A stretch of DNA of 64,000 bases from Pseudorasbora parva (GCF_024679245.1 NC_090173.1:55264306-55328305); one strand, 5' to 3'; numbered from the stretch's first letter, positions 14,295-28,070 are shown. The notes: a model not told the origin generated them from the sequence alone. Numbers and translations are program-made.

Positions 14295-15250
14295 GTGTAA
14301 CACGTGAATGAACCTCATTGGTTCTCGCTGAAGGTCAAATGTGCTGCGTAACATGAGAATGAACCTCATTGGTCCTTGAGGAAGCTCAAACGTGCTGTGA
14401 GACACTGATTCGTTCTTCTTATTAACCTCATTGGTTCTCGCTGAAGCTCAAACATGGTGCGTATCATAAGAATGAACTTTATTGGTTCTCTCTGAAGCTC
14501 AAACGTGCTGCGTAACAAGGGAAGGAACCTCATTGGTTCTCGCTGAAGCTCAAATGTGCTGCGTTACACTCATTGGTTCTCCTTAATAGTCTCATTGGTC
14601 CTTGCTGAAGCTCAAACGTGCTGTGTAACACGAGAATGAACCTCAGTGGTTCTCGCTGAAGCTCAAATGTGCTGCGTAACACTGATTGGTTCTCCTTATT
14701 AACCTCATTGTATGTTCTTGTTAACACTCATTGGTTCTCCTTAATAACCTCATTGGTTCTCGCTGAAGCTCAAACATGCTGTGTAACAGGAGAATGAACC
14801 TCATTGGTTCTTGAGAAAGCTCAAACGTGCTGCGTAACACGTGAATGAACCTCATTGGTTCTCTTTATTAACCTCATTGGTTCTTGAGAAAGCTCAAACG
14901 TGCTGCGTAACACGTGAATGAACCTCATTGGTTCTCTTTATTAAACTCATCGGTTCTCGCTGAAGCTCAAACATGCTGCGTAACGGGTATGAACCTCATT
15001 GGTTCTTGAGGAAGCTCAAACGTGCTGCGTAACACTCATTGGTTCTCCTTAATAGTCTCATTGGTTCTTGAGGAAGCTCAAACATGCCATGTAACACGAG
15101 AATTAACCTCACTGGTTCTTGCTGAAGCTCAAACGTGCTGTGTAACACGTGAATGAACCTCATTGGTTCTCGCTGAAGCTCAAATGTGCTGTGTAACACG
15201 AGAATGAACCTCATTGGTTCTTGCTGAAGCTCAAACGTGCTGCGTAACAT
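14295..15250. repeat. Higher-order repeat, 1.9-kb spacing, second copy
   Basis: This is the partner of the block starting at about 12400. The order of variant units is the same, with a small indel near 14920. A third partial copy follows at about 15990-16600. Confidence 0.85.
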
Positions 15251-16666
15251 GAGAATGAACCTCATTGGTTCTTGAGGAACCCAAACGAGCTGTGTAAACA
15301 AGAATGAACCTCATTGGTTCTGCCTAAAGCTCAAACGTACTGTTTAACATGAGTATTACCCTCATTGATTCTCCCTTAAGCTCAAACGTACTGCGTAACA
15401 TGAGAAGGAACCTCATTGCTTCTTGAGGAACCTCAAACGTGCTGCGTTACACTCATTGGTTCTCCTCATTAACCTCATTGGTTTTGCTGAAGCTGATTTG
15501 TGCTGCGTAACATTAGAATGAACCCCATTGGTTCTTGAGGAAGCTCAAACGTGCTGCGTAACATGAGAATGAACCTCATTGCTTCTTGAGGAACCTCAAA
15601 CGTGCTGCGTTACACTCATTGGTTCTCCTCATTAACCTCATTGGTTTTGCTGAAGCTCAAACGTGCTGCGTAACATGAGAATAAACCTCATTGGTTCTTG
15701 AGGAAGCTCAAACGTGCTGCGTAACATGAGAATGAACCTCATTGGTTCTCGCTGAAGCTCAAACGTGCTGCGTAACATGAGAATGAACCTCATTGGTTCT
15801 CGCTGAAGCTCAAACGTGCTGCGTAACACGAGAATAAACCTCATTGGTTCTTGAGGAAGCTCAAACGTGCTGCGTAACAAGAATAAACCTCATTGGTTCT
15901 TGAGGAAGCTCAAACGTGCTACGTAATACGAGGAAAAAACTCATTGGTTCCTGCTGAAGCTTAAATGCGCTGTGTAACACGAGAATGAACCTCATTGGTT
16001 CTCGCCGAAGCTCAAATGTGCTGCGTAACACTGATTGGTTCTCCTTATTAACCTCATTGTATGTTCTTGTTAACACTCATTGGTTCTCCTTAATAACCTC
16101 GTTGGTTCTCGCTGAAGCTCAAACATGCTGTGTAACAGGAGAATGAACCTCATTGGTTCTTGAGAAAGCTCAAACGTGCTGCGTAACACGTGAATGAACC
16201 TCATTGGTTCTCTTTAATAACCTCATTGGTTCTTGAGAAAGCTCAAACGTGCTGCGTAACACGTGAATGAACCTCATTGGTTCTCTTTATTAAACTCATT
16301 GGTTCTCGCTGAAGCTCAAACATGCTGCGTAACGGGTATGAACCTCATTGGTTCTTGAGGAAGCTCAAACGTGCTGCGTAACACTCATTGGTTCTCCTTA
16401 ATAGCCTCATTGGTCCTTGAGGAAGCTCAAACATGCCATGTAACACGAGAATTAACCTCACTGGTTCTTGCTGAAGCTCAAACGTGCTGTGTAACACGTG
16501 AATGAACCTCATTGGTTCTTGCTGAAGCTCAAACGTGCTGCGTAACATGAGAATGAACCTCATTGGTTCTTGAGGAACCCAAACGAGCTGTGTAAACAAG
16601 AATGAACCTCATTGGTTCTGCCTAAAGCTCAAACGTACTGTTTAACATGAGTATTACCCTCATTGG

Positions 16667-16678
16667 TTCTCCCTTAAG
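16667..16678. repeat. Left target-site duplication of the array transposon
   Basis: TTCTCCCTTAAG occurs here and again at 18619-18630, directly outside the two transposon ends. Nine extra bases lie between this copy and the left inverted repeat, and three between the right inverted repeat and the other copy. Confidence 0.6.
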
Positions 16679-16687
16679 CCAGTAGTA

Positions 16688-18615
16688 TATTCCTGCACAA
16701 CCGGAGGCTGCAGTTTCAGGACCCCAGTTTCAGGACCGCAATTCTAGGACCCTCGTTTTTTGTGACAGCACCACCTACAGAACTGGATGATATAACGGTG
16801 TGCTGCAGTTTCAGGACCTCAGTTCTACGACCCAGGTGGTTTAGTTAGTAGCCTACATAGATATTTCATCTCAGGAGTATATTTTATGTGATTTTTTAAA
16901 AATTCAAAATGCATCAGAGGTTAATTACAAAGTGTGTAATACCTGCTTTGATGCACAATTTAAAATTAAAACAAATTAATTTACACAAAATATAAATGAA
17001 AAATGTATATCAATCTTTAAAAAAAAGTTGAGTACCTTAAATCTTAATTTCTTTAATTATACTCTATATTGATTAACCTCCTTAAGTCAGATATTTTAAG
17101 GTTGTAGAGAGGCAAGACAAGACTCAAGAATGATTGAAGAATATATATGTCATTTTTGCAATAACAACAGCCCCCAAAAGACCCCTTTTTTCATCAGTTG
17201 CTGCACAGACGGAATGGATATATCCGATTTAACACTTGTGCACTGTTGGAGTTGTAGAAAGAGAAAGGCAAACCGAATATTTATGTTACTGATGTCTAAT
17301 TCCAAACTATTGTAAACATTTCCTATACACCTTACTTAGCTAAATGGATGACGACTAACAGTCATTATACTAATCTGGTGAACATGGTAATTTTGATAAA
17401 TGAGCCATGACACAAAATTAACTGTAGATAAAAAAAAAAAAAAAAAAACTGCACAAGTTATAAAAACCAGCAAGTGTTACAGAGATGAATACAAATATAT
17501 ATTGTTATAATACCCTTCTATTTTGAAGCACATCAGAAGAAGACACCACCACTTTCTAATGAGAGGCATGTCCAGCTGAAAGACGTGTGACATTGACAGA
17601 TACTATATTAGCATATACTTGGCAAAAAACAAAAAACAGAAACAACAACAACAACAAAAAAAAACACTGAGACTTTATCCCGCAGTCATTTCCACAGTGA
17701 TGGCGTGGCAATCCCTAAAAGCAAAAAAAGGGTAACATACATGTCAAAAGCCATTGCCATCTCGGTTACATTATGAAATCGACATGATATGCAGAATGGA
17801 ATATAATAATATTTGTTTGGAGTAGCTAAATATGCATTTATTAATCACTGCAATATTATGCCCAGTCTTTTCAGTCTAGCTGCGAGGATAACAAAAAAAC
17901 ATTTGTGCAAGATTCATACAGAATTTAAAAAAATAAAAAAAATAAAGGATTAATTTTAATAGTTTTAATCGTTCACAGCAAAAATATATCAGTACAGGCT
18001 ATAAGAACGTAGCCAAAGTATAAATGGCTGAACTTGTCAAACATTATGCATCATTTAGACAGGCTAATATTGTAGTGCAACCAGGCAGTCAGCGCAGTTA
18101 TGTAATAATATTTTATTCTTAACTATGGTAAAACAATGAGTATTCAGCAAGTTTGCCCACTAATACAGTAGCCTAAGCTACAGGTAATAATACGCACCCT
18201 TACACCAACATGCTTTTGTTATCTTTTTAAGTTTAATTAATGTGCTGGCAGCTGGCAAGATGTATTATAGTCATTAAAAATCACAAAGGATTTAATAAAT
18301 GTCAGCCACACCACGATCTAGAACATCAAAGTAGCCTAGTTAATAAAATTAGCACACAAATTCCGAATTTGTCTGAATTAATTATTAATTCATAGTTAGC
18401 AGCTCTCATTTTGGCTATTTTGTTTCGTTTAAACGTTATAAAATAAAACTTGATTGAATATCGGTACTCACAGTCTGATCGGTGTCCATCGTCCATCTTA
18501 AATTAGTGTTTTGGTGATTCGGTGGTAGGTGGTGCTGTCACAAAAAACTAGGGTCCTAGAACTGCGGTCTTAGAACTAGGGTCCTGAAACTGCAGCCTCC
18601 GGTTGTGCAGGAATA
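16688..18615. mobile_element. Non-autonomous DNA transposon with 91-bp TIRs inserted in the array
   Basis: The tandem array stops abruptly and an AT-rich, unrelated sequence of about 1.93 kb intervenes. Its ends are inverted repeats of about 91 bp (16688-16778 and 18525-18615). They begin TATTCCTGCACAACCGGAGG and run to GACAGCACCACCTAC with few mismatches. A second, partial copy of the sub-terminal motif CTGCAGTTTCAGGACC lies just inside the left end (about 16800). The 12-base array sequence TTCTCCCTTAAG is present on both sides (16667-16678 and 18619-18630), consistent with target-site duplication. A TTAA duplication with longer, poorly matched ends is the alternative. No transposase is visible; the longest frame is 61 codons. 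The interior has A-runs at about 17431 and 17660. Confidence 0.85.
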
Positions 18616-21600
18616 CCCTTCTCCCTTAAGCTCAAACTTACTGCGTAACATGAGAAGGAACCTCATTGCTTCTTGAGGAACCTCAAACGTGCTGCGTTAC
18701 ACTCATTGGTTCTCCTCATTAACCTCATTGGTTTTGCTGAAGCTGATTTGTGCTGCGTAACATTAGAATGAACCCCATTGGTTCTCGCTGAAGATCAAAC
18801 ATGCTGCGTAACACTCATTGGTTCTCCTTAATAACCTCATTGGTTCTCGCTGAAGCTCAAACATGCGGTGTAAAACGAGAATTAACCTCATTGGTTCTCG
18901 CTGAAGCTCAAACGTGCTGCGTAACATGAGAAATTAACCTCATTGGTTCTTGCTGAAGCTCAAACGTGCTGCGTAACATGAGAATAAACCTCATTGGTTC
19001 TTGAGGAAGCTCAAACGTGCTGGGTGACACGACAACGAACCTCATTGGTTCTTGCTGAAGATCAAACGTGCTGCGTAAGATGAGAATGAACCTCAGTGGT
19101 TCTCTCTGAAGCTCAAACGTAATGCGTAACATGAGAATGAACCTCATTGGTTCTTGCTGAAGCTCAAATGTGCTGCGTAACATGAGAATGAACCTCATTG
19201 GTTCTTGCTGAAATTCAAATGTACTGCGTAACATGAGAATGAACCTCATTGGTTCTTGCTGAAGCTCAAACGTGCTGCGTAACATGAGAATTAACCTCAT
19301 TGGTTTTGTAGAAGCTCAAAAGTGCTGCGTAACAAAAGAATAAACCTCTTTGGTTTTGTGGAAGCTCAAACATGCTGCGTGACATGAAAATATAACATCA
19401 TTGGTTCTTGAGGAAGCTCAAATGTGCTGCGTAACATGAGAATGAACCTCATTGGTTCTCACTGAAGCTCAAACGTGCTGCGTAACACGAGAATAAACCT
19501 CATTGGTTTTGTGGAAGCTCAAACATGCTGCGTAACATGAGAATGAACCTCATTGGTTCTTGCTGAAGCTCAAACGTGCTGCGTAACATGAGAATGAACC
19601 TCATTGGTTCTTGAGGAAGCTCAAACATGCTGCGTAACATGAGAATGAACCTCATTGGTTCTTGAGGAAGCTCAAAAGTGCTGCGTAACATGAGAATGAA
19701 CCTCATTGGTTCTCACTGAAGCTCAAAAGTGCTGCGTAACACGAGAATAAACCTCAATGGTTTTGTGGAAGCTCAAACGTGCTGTGTGACATGAGAATGA
19801 ACCTCATTAGTTCTTGAGGAAGCTCAAACGTGCTGCGTAACAAGAGAATAAACCTCATTGGTTTTGTGGAAGCTCAAACATACTGCGTAACATGAGAATG
19901 AACCTCATTGGTTCTTGCTGAAGCTCAAACGTGCTGCGTAACATGAGAATGACCCTCATTGGTTCTTGAGGAAGCTCAAAAGTGCTGCGTAACAAAAGAA
20001 TAAACCTCATTGGTTTTGTGGAAGCTCAAACGTGCTGCGTGACATGAGAATAAACATCATTGGTTCTTGAGGAAGCTCAAACGTGCTGCGTAACATGAGA
20101 ATGAACCTCAGTGGTTTTGTGGAAGCTAAAACGTGCTGCGTAACATGAGAATGAACCTCAGTGGTTTTGTGGAAGCTAAAACGTGCTGCGTAACATGAGA
20201 ATGAACCTCATTGGTTCTCGCTGAAGCTCAAACGTGCTGCGTGACACGAGAGTGAACCTCATTGGTTCTTGAGGAAGCTAAAACGTGCTGCGTAACATGA
20301 GAATGAACCTCCTTGGTTCTTGAGGAAGCTAAAACGTGCTGCGTAACATGAGAATGAACCTCATTGGTTCTTGAGGAAGCTAAAACGTGCTGCGTGACAT
20401 GAGAATAAACATCATTGGTTCTTGAGGAAGCTAAAACGTGCTGCGTAACATGAGAATGAACCTCATTGGTTCTTGCTGAAGCTCAAACGTGCTGCGTGAC
20501 ATGAGAATGAACCTCATTGGTTCTTGAGGAAGCTAAAACGTGCTGCGTAACATGAGAATGAACCTCATTGGTTCTTGAGGAAGCTCAAACGTGCTGCGTG
20601 ACATGAGAATGAACCTCATTGGTTCTTGAGGAAGCTCAAACGTGCTGCGTAACATGAGAATGAACCTCATTGGTTCTCGCTGAAGCTCAAACATGCTGCG
20701 TAACATGAGAATGAACCTCATTGGTTCTTGAGGAAGCTCAAATGTGCTGCGTAACATGAGAATGAACCTCATTGGTTCTCGTTGAAGCTCAAACGTGCTG
20801 CGTAACATGAGAATGAACCTCATTGGTTCTCGCTGAAGCTCAAACGTGCTGCATAACAGGAGAATAAACCTCATTGGTTTTGTGGAAGCTCAAATGTGAT
20901 GCGTGACATGAGAATGAACTTCATTGGTCCTCGCTAAAGCTCAACCATGCTGCATAATATGAGAATGAACCTCATTGGTTCTTGAGGAAGCTCAAAAGTG
21001 CTGCGTAACACTGATTGGTTCTCCTTATTAACCTCATTGGTTCACGCTGAAGCTCAAATGTGCTGTTTAACAAAAGAATGAACCTCATTGGTTCTTCAGG
21101 AAGCTCAAGCATGCTGCGTAACACTGATTGGTTCTCCTTATTAACCTCATTGGTTGTCGCTGAAGCTCAAACATGCTGCGTAACACGGCATTAAACCTCA
21201 TTGGTTTCTGCTGAAGCTCAAACGTGCTGCGTAGCATGAGAATGAACCTCATTGGTTCTCGTTGAAGCTCAAACGTCCTGCGTAACATAAGAATGAACCT
21301 CATTGATTCTTGCTGAAGCTCAAACGTGCTGCGTAACACGACAAAGAACCTCATTGGTCCTTGAGGAAGCTGAAATTAGCTGCGTAACACTCATTGGTTC
21401 TCCCTATTAACCTCATTGGTTGTCGCTGAAGATCAAACGTGCTGCGTAACACAATAATGAATCTCATTGGTTAACGCTGAAGCTCAAACGTGCTGCGTAA
21501 CACAATGAACCTCATTGGTTTTGTGGAGGCTCAAACATGCTGTGTAACACGAGAATGAACCTCATTGGTTCTTGAGGAAGCCCAAATGTGCTGTGTAACA

Positions 21601-23042
21601 AGAATGAACCTCATTGGTTCTCACTGAAGCTAAAACATGCTGCGTAACACGGCAATAAACCTCATTGGTTTCTGCTGAAGCTCAAACGTGCTGCGTAGCA
21701 TGAGAATGAACCTCATTGGTTCTCGTTGAAGCTCAAACGTGCTGCATAACACGAGAACAAACCTCATTGGTTCTTGAGGAAGCTCAAACGTTCTACGTAA
21801 TATGAGGAAAAAACCTCATTGGTTCCTGCTGAAGCTTACATGCGCTGTGTAACACAAGAATGAACCTCATTGGTTCTCCCTAAAGCTCAAACCTGCTGCG
21901 TAACACAGGAATTAAGCTTATTGGTTATTGCTGAAGCTCAAACGTGCTGCGTAACACGAGAATGAACCTCCTTGGTTCTTGCTGAAGCTCAAGTTTGCTG
22001 CGTAACAAAAGAATGAACCTCATTGGTATTGTGGAGGCTCAAACATGCTGTGTAACACGATAATGAACCTCATTGGTTCTTGAGGAAGCTCAAATGTGCT
22101 GCGTAACATGAGAATGAACCTCATTGGTTCTCGTTGAGGCTCAAACGTGCTGCGTAACATGAGAATGAACCTCATTGGTTCTCGCTGAAGCTCAAACGTG
22201 CTGCATAACATGAGAATGAACCTCATTGGTTCTTGCTAAAGCTCAAATGTGCTGCATAACATGAGAATGAACCTCATTGGTTCTCGCTGAAGCTCAAATG
22301 TGCTGTGTAACAAAAGAATGAACCTCATTGGTTTTGTGGAAGCTCAAACATGCTGCGTAACATGAGAATGAACCTCATTGGTTCCTGCTAAAGCTCAAAT
22401 GTGCTGCGTAACATGAGAATGAACCTCATGGGTTCTCGCTGAAGCTCAAATGTGCTGTGTAACAAAAGAATGAACCTCATTGGTTCTCTTTGAAGCTCAA
22501 ACGTGCTGCGTGACATGAGAATGAACCTCATTGGTTTTGTGGAAGCTCAAACGTGCTGCGTAACAAAAGAATGAACCTCATTGGTTCTCTTTGAAGCTCA
22601 AACGTGCTGCGTGACATGAGAATGAACCTCATTGGTTCTTGAGGAAGCTCAAACGTGCTGCGTGACATGAGAATGAACCTCATTGGTTCTTGAGGAAGCT
22701 TAAACGTGCTGCGTAACATGAGAATGACCCTCATTGGTTTTGCTGAAGCTTAAACGTGCTGCGTAACTTGAGAATGAACCTCATTGGTTCTTGAGGAAGC
22801 TAAAATGTGCTGCGTTACATCAGAATAAACCTCATTGGTTTTGTGGAAGCTCAAACATGCTGCGTAACAAAATAATGATCCACATTGGTTCTCGTTGAAG
22901 CTTAAACGTGCTGCGTGACATGAGAATGAACCTCATTGGTTCTCGCTGAAGCTCAAACGTGCTGCATAACATAAGAATTAACCTCATTGGTTCTCGCTGA
23001 AGCTCAAACGTGCTGCGTAACACGAGAATTAACCTCATTTAT

Positions 23043-23670
23043 CCTTGAGGAAGCGCAAACGTGCTGCATAACACAGGAATGAAGCTTATTGGTTCTTGAA
23101 GGAAGCTCAAACGTGCTGTGTAACACGAGAATGAACCTCATTGGTTCTTGCTAAAGCTCAAACGTACTGCGTAACATGAGAAAAAACCTCATTAGTTCTT
23201 GAGGAAGCTCAAACGTGCTGCGTAATACGGGGAAAAAACCTCATTGGTTCCTACTGAAGCACAAATGCGCTGTGTAACACGAGAATGAAGCGCATTGGTT
23301 CTCACTGAAGCTCAAACATGCTGCGTAACAGTCATTGGTTCTCCTTAATAGCCTCATTGGTCCTTGAGGAAGCTCAAACATGCTGTGTAACACGAGAATG
23401 AACCTCATTGGTTATTGCTGAAGCTCAAAAGTGCTGTGCAACACAAGAATAAACTTCATTGGTTTTCGCTGAAGCTCAAACATGCTGTGTAACACGAGAA
23501 TGAACATCATTGGTGCTTGAGGAAGCTCAAACGTCCTGCATAACACGAGAATGAACCTCATTGGTCCTTGTGGAAGCTGAAACGTGCTGCGTAACACAAT
23601 AATTAACCTCATTGGTTCTTGAGGAAGCTCGAAAGTGCTGCGTAACACTGATTGGTTCCACATATTAACC
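23043..23670. repeat. Higher-order repeat, 2.64-kb spacing, first copy
   Basis: The order of variant units here recurs at 25681-26308 with a constant offset of 2,638 bp. Shared rare variants include ACAGGAATGAAGCTTATTGG and GAAGCTCGAAAGTGCTGCG. After 23670 the first copy has additional units that the second lacks. Confidence 0.85.
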
Positions 23671-25680
23671 TCATTGGTTCTCGCTGAAGCTCAAACATGC
23701 TGCGTAACATGAGAATGAACCTCATTGGTTCTCGCTGAAGCTCAAACGTGCTGTGTAACACAATAATGAATCTCATTGGTTCTTGAGGAAACTCAAACGT
23801 GCTGCGTAACACTGATTGGTTCCACATATTAACCTCATTGGTTCTCGCTGAAGTTGAAACGTGCTGTGTAACACGTGAATGAACCTCATTGGTCCTTGAG
23901 GAAGCTCAAACGTGCTGTGAAACACTGATTGGTTCTTCTTATTAACCTCATTGGTTCTCCCTGAAGCTCAAACGTGGTGCATTACACTCATTGGTTCTCC
24001 TTAATAAACTCATTGGTCCTTGAGGAAGATCAAAGGTGCTGCGTAACACTGATTGGTTCTCATTATTGACCTCATTGATTCTCGCTGAAGCTCAAACGTG
24101 CTGCGTAACAAGGGAATTAACCTCATTGGTTCTCGCTGAAGCTCAAACGTGCTGCGTTACACTCATTAGATCTCCTTAATAAACTCATTGGTCCTTGAGG
24201 AAGCTCAAACGTGCTGTGAAACACTGATTGGTTCTTCTTATTAACCTCATTGGTTCTCCCTGAAGCTCAAACGTGGTGCATTACACTCATTGGTTCTCCT
24301 TAATAAACTCATTGGTCCTTGAGGAAGATCAAAGGTGCTGCATAACACTGATTGGATCTCATTATTAACCTCATTGGTTCTCGCTGAAGCTCAAACGTGC
24401 TGTGTAACACGAGAATGAACCTCATTGGTCCTTGAGGAAGCTCAAACGTGCTGCGTAACACTGATTGGTTCTCCTTATTAACCTCATTGGTTTTTGCTGA
24501 AGCTCAAACATGCTGTGTAGCACGGGAATGAACCTCATTGGTTCTCCTTAATAACCTCATTGGTTCTCGCTGAAGCACAAACATGCTGTGTAACACGAGA
24601 ATGAACCTCATTGGTTCTTGCTGAAGCTCAAACGTGCTGCGTAACACTCATTGGTTCTCCTTATTAACCTCATTTGTCCTTGAGGAAGCTCAAACGTGCT
24701 GCGTAACACTGATTGGTTACACATATTAACCTCATTGGTTCTCGCTGAAGGTCAAACATGCTGTGTAACACGAGAATGAACCTCATTGGTTCTCGCTGAA
24801 GCTCAAACGTGCTGTGTAACGCTCATTGGTTCTCCTTAATAAACTAATTTTTTCTTGAGGGAGCTCAAACGTGCTGCATAACACTGATTGGTTCCACATA
24901 TTAACCTCATTGGTCCCTGAGGAAACTCAAACATCCTGTGTAACACTGGAATGAATATTATTGGTTCTCGCTGAAGCACAAACGTCCTGCGTAACATAAG
25001 AATGAACCTCATTGATTCTTGCTGAAGCTCAAACGTGCTGCGTAACACTCATTGGTTCTCGCTGAATCTCAAACGTCCTGCGTAACACGACAAAGAACCT
25101 CATTGGTCCTTGAGGAAGCTGAAATGTGCTGCGTAACACTCATTGGTTCTCCCTATTAACCTCATTGGTTGTCGCTGAAGATCAAACGTGCTGCGTAACA
25201 CAATAATGAACCTCATTGGTTCTTGAGGAAGCTCAAACATGCTGCGTAACACTGATTGGTTCTCCTTATTAACCTCATTGGTTGTCGCTGAAGCTCAAAG
25301 GTGCTGCGTAACACGTGAATGAACCTTATTGGTTCTCGCTGAAGGTCAAACGTGTTGCGTAAGACAATGAACCTCATTGGTTCTTGAGGAAGCCCAAACG
25401 TGCTGTGTAACAAGAATGAACCTCATTGGTTCTCCCTTAAGCTCAAACGTACTGCGTAACATGAGAAGGAACCTCATTGGTTCTCGCTGAAGGTCAAACG
25501 TTTTGCGTAAGACAATGAGCCTCATTGGTTCTTGAGGAAGCCCAAACGTGCTGTGTAACAAGAATGAACCTCATTGGTTCTCCCTTAAGCTCAAACGTAA
25601 TGCGTAACATGAGAAGGAACCTCATTGGTTCTCGCTGAAGCTCAAACGTGCTGCAAAACATGAAAATTAACCTCATTGGT

Positions 25681-26308
25681 CCTTGAGGAAGCGCAAACGT
25701 GCTGCATAACACAGGAATGAAGCTTATTGGTTCTTGAAGGAAGCTCAAACGTGCTGTATAACACAAGAATAAACCTCATTGGTTCTTGCTAAAGCTCAAA
25801 CGTACTGCGTAACATGAGAAAAAACCTCATTAGTTCTTGAGGAAACTCAAACGTGCTGCGTAATACGGGGAAAAAACCTCATTGGTTCCTACTGAAGCTC
25901 AAATGCGCTGTGTAACACGAGAATGAAGCGCATTGGTTCTCACTGAAGCTCAAACATGCTGCGTAACAGTCATTGGTTCTCCTAAATAGCCTCATTGGTC
26001 CTTGAGGAAGCTCAAACATGCTGTGTAACACGAGAATGAACCTCATTGGTTCTTGCTGAAGCTCAAAAGTGCTGTGCAACACAAGAATAAACTTCATTGG
26101 TTTTCGCTGAAGCTCAAACATGCTGTGTAACACGAGAATGAACCTCATTGGTGCTTGAGGAAGCTCAAACGTCCTGCATAACACGAGAATGAACCTCATT
26201 GGTCCTTGTGGAAGCTGAAACGTGCTGCGTAACACAATAATGAACCTCATTGGTTCTTGAGGAAGCTCGAAAGTGCTGCGTAACACTGATTGGTTCCACA
26301 TATTAACC
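25681..26308. repeat. Higher-order repeat, 2.64-kb spacing, second copy
   Basis: This is the partner of 23043-23670. Another related pair in the same area links about 25061 with about 27287 (offset 2,226 bp, both with GCTGAATCTCAAACGTCCTG), so more than one duplication event has acted here. Confidence 0.8.
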
Positions 26309-28070
26309 TCATTGGTACTCGCTGAAGTTGAAACGTGCTACGTAACACGTGAATGAACCTCATTGGTTTTTGATGAAGGTCAAACGTGCTGCGTAACATG
26401 AGAATTAACCTCATTGGTCCTTGAGGAAGCTCAAACGTGCTGTGAAACACTGATTGGTTCTCATTATTGACCTCATTGGTTCTCGCTGAAGCTCAAACGT
26501 GCTGCGTAACAAGGGAATTAACCTCATTGGTTCTCGCTGAAGCTCAAACGTGCTGCGTTACACTCATTAGTTCTCCTTAATAAACTCATTGGTCCTTGAG
26601 GAAGCTCAAAGGTGCTGCGTAACACTGATTGGTTCTCATTATTAACCTCATTGGTTCTCGCTGAAGCTCAAACGTGCTGTGTAACACGAAAATTAACCTC
26701 ATTGGTCCTTGAGGAAGCTCAAAGGTGCTGCGTAACACTGATTGGTTCACCTTATTAACCTCATTGGTTTTTGCTGAAGCTCAAACATGCTGTGTAACAC
26801 GGGAATGAACCTCATTGGTTCTCCTTAATAACCTCATTTGTTCTCTCTGAAGCACAAACATGCTGTGTAACACGAGAATGAACCTCATTGGTTCTTGCTG
26901 AAGCTCAAACGTGCTGTGTAACACTCATTGGTTCTCCTTATTAACCTCATTGGTTCTCGTTGAAGCTCAAACGTGCTGTGTAACGCTCATTGGTTCTCCT
27001 TAATAAACTAATTTGTCCTTGAGGAAGCTCAAACGTGCTGCGTAACACTGATTGGTTCCACATATTAACCTCATTGGTTCTCGCTGAAGCTCAAAAGTGC
27101 TGCGTAACACTCATTGGTTCTCCTTAATAACCTCATTGGTCCCTGAGGAAACTCAAACATCCTGTGTAACACGGGAATGAATATTATTGGTTCTCGCTGA
27201 AGCTCAAACCTGCTGTGTAACATGAGAATGAACCTCATTGATTCTTACTGAAGCTCAAACATGCTGCGTAACACTCATTGTTTCTCGCTGAATCTCAAAC
27301 GTCCTGCGTAACACGACAAAGAACCTCATTGGTCCTTGAGGAAGCTGAAATGTGCTGCGTAACACTCATTGGTTCTCCCTATTAACCTCATTGGTTGTCG
27401 CTGAAGATCAAACGTGCTGCGTAACACGTGAATGAACCTCATTGGTTCTCGCTGAAGGTCAAACGTGTTGCGTAAGACAATAATGAACCTCATTGGTTCT
27501 TAAGGAAGCCCAAACTTGCTGTGTAACAAGAATGAACCTCATTGGTTCTCCCTAAAGCTCAAACGTACTGTTTAACATGAGTATTACCCTTATTGGTTCT
27601 CCCTTAAGCTCAAACGTACTGCGTAACATGAGAAGGAACCTCATTGGTTCTCGCTGAAGCTCAAACGTACCGCAAAACATGAAAATTTACCTCATTGGTT
27701 CTTGAGGAAGTTCAAACGTGCTGCATAACACGGATTGGTTCTCCTTATTAACCTCATCGGTTCTTGAGGAAGCTCAAACATCCTGTGTAACACGGGAATG
27801 AACCTCATTGGTTCTCACTGAAGCTCAAACGTGCTGCGTAACATGAGAAGGAACCTCATTGGTTCTCACTGAAGCTCAAACATGCTGCGTAAAACGGCAA
27901 TAAACCTCATTGGTTCCTGCTGAAGCTCAAACGTGCTGCGTAGCATGAGAATGAACCTCATTGGTTCTCGCTGAAGCTCAAACGTGCTGTGTAACACGAG
28001 AGTAAACCTCATTGGTTTTGTGGAAGCTCAAACGTGCTGAGTAATACTAGGAAAAAACCTCATTGGTTCT

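Larger units (their letters stand above)
1..16666. repeat. 51-bp tandem array, left part (continues beyond window)
   Basis: Essentially every base belongs to tandem copies of a unit of about 51 bp. Read on the plus strand, each unit contains in order AACCTCATTGG, TTCTCGCTGAAGC (or TTCTTGAGGAAGC), TCAAACGTGCTGCGTAAC and a link such as ACGAGAATG. In this left part, many units are 62-bp composites in which the link is replaced by TGATTGGTTCTCCTTATT, a truncated second start of the unit. All copies I read run in the same direction. The array is already running at base 1, so the left end is not seen. No gene is supported here. Because 51 is a multiple of three, minus-strand open frames with a 17-residue period appear, but stops recur wherever composite units intervene. 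Confidence 0.97.

Noticed and set aside
16688..18615. The 61-codon frame at 17130-17315 with several cysteines as a transposase zinc-finger remnant.
   Set aside because: It has no DDE/RNase-H motif or recognisable zinc-finger spacing, and the surrounding sequence is AT-rich and stop-laden.
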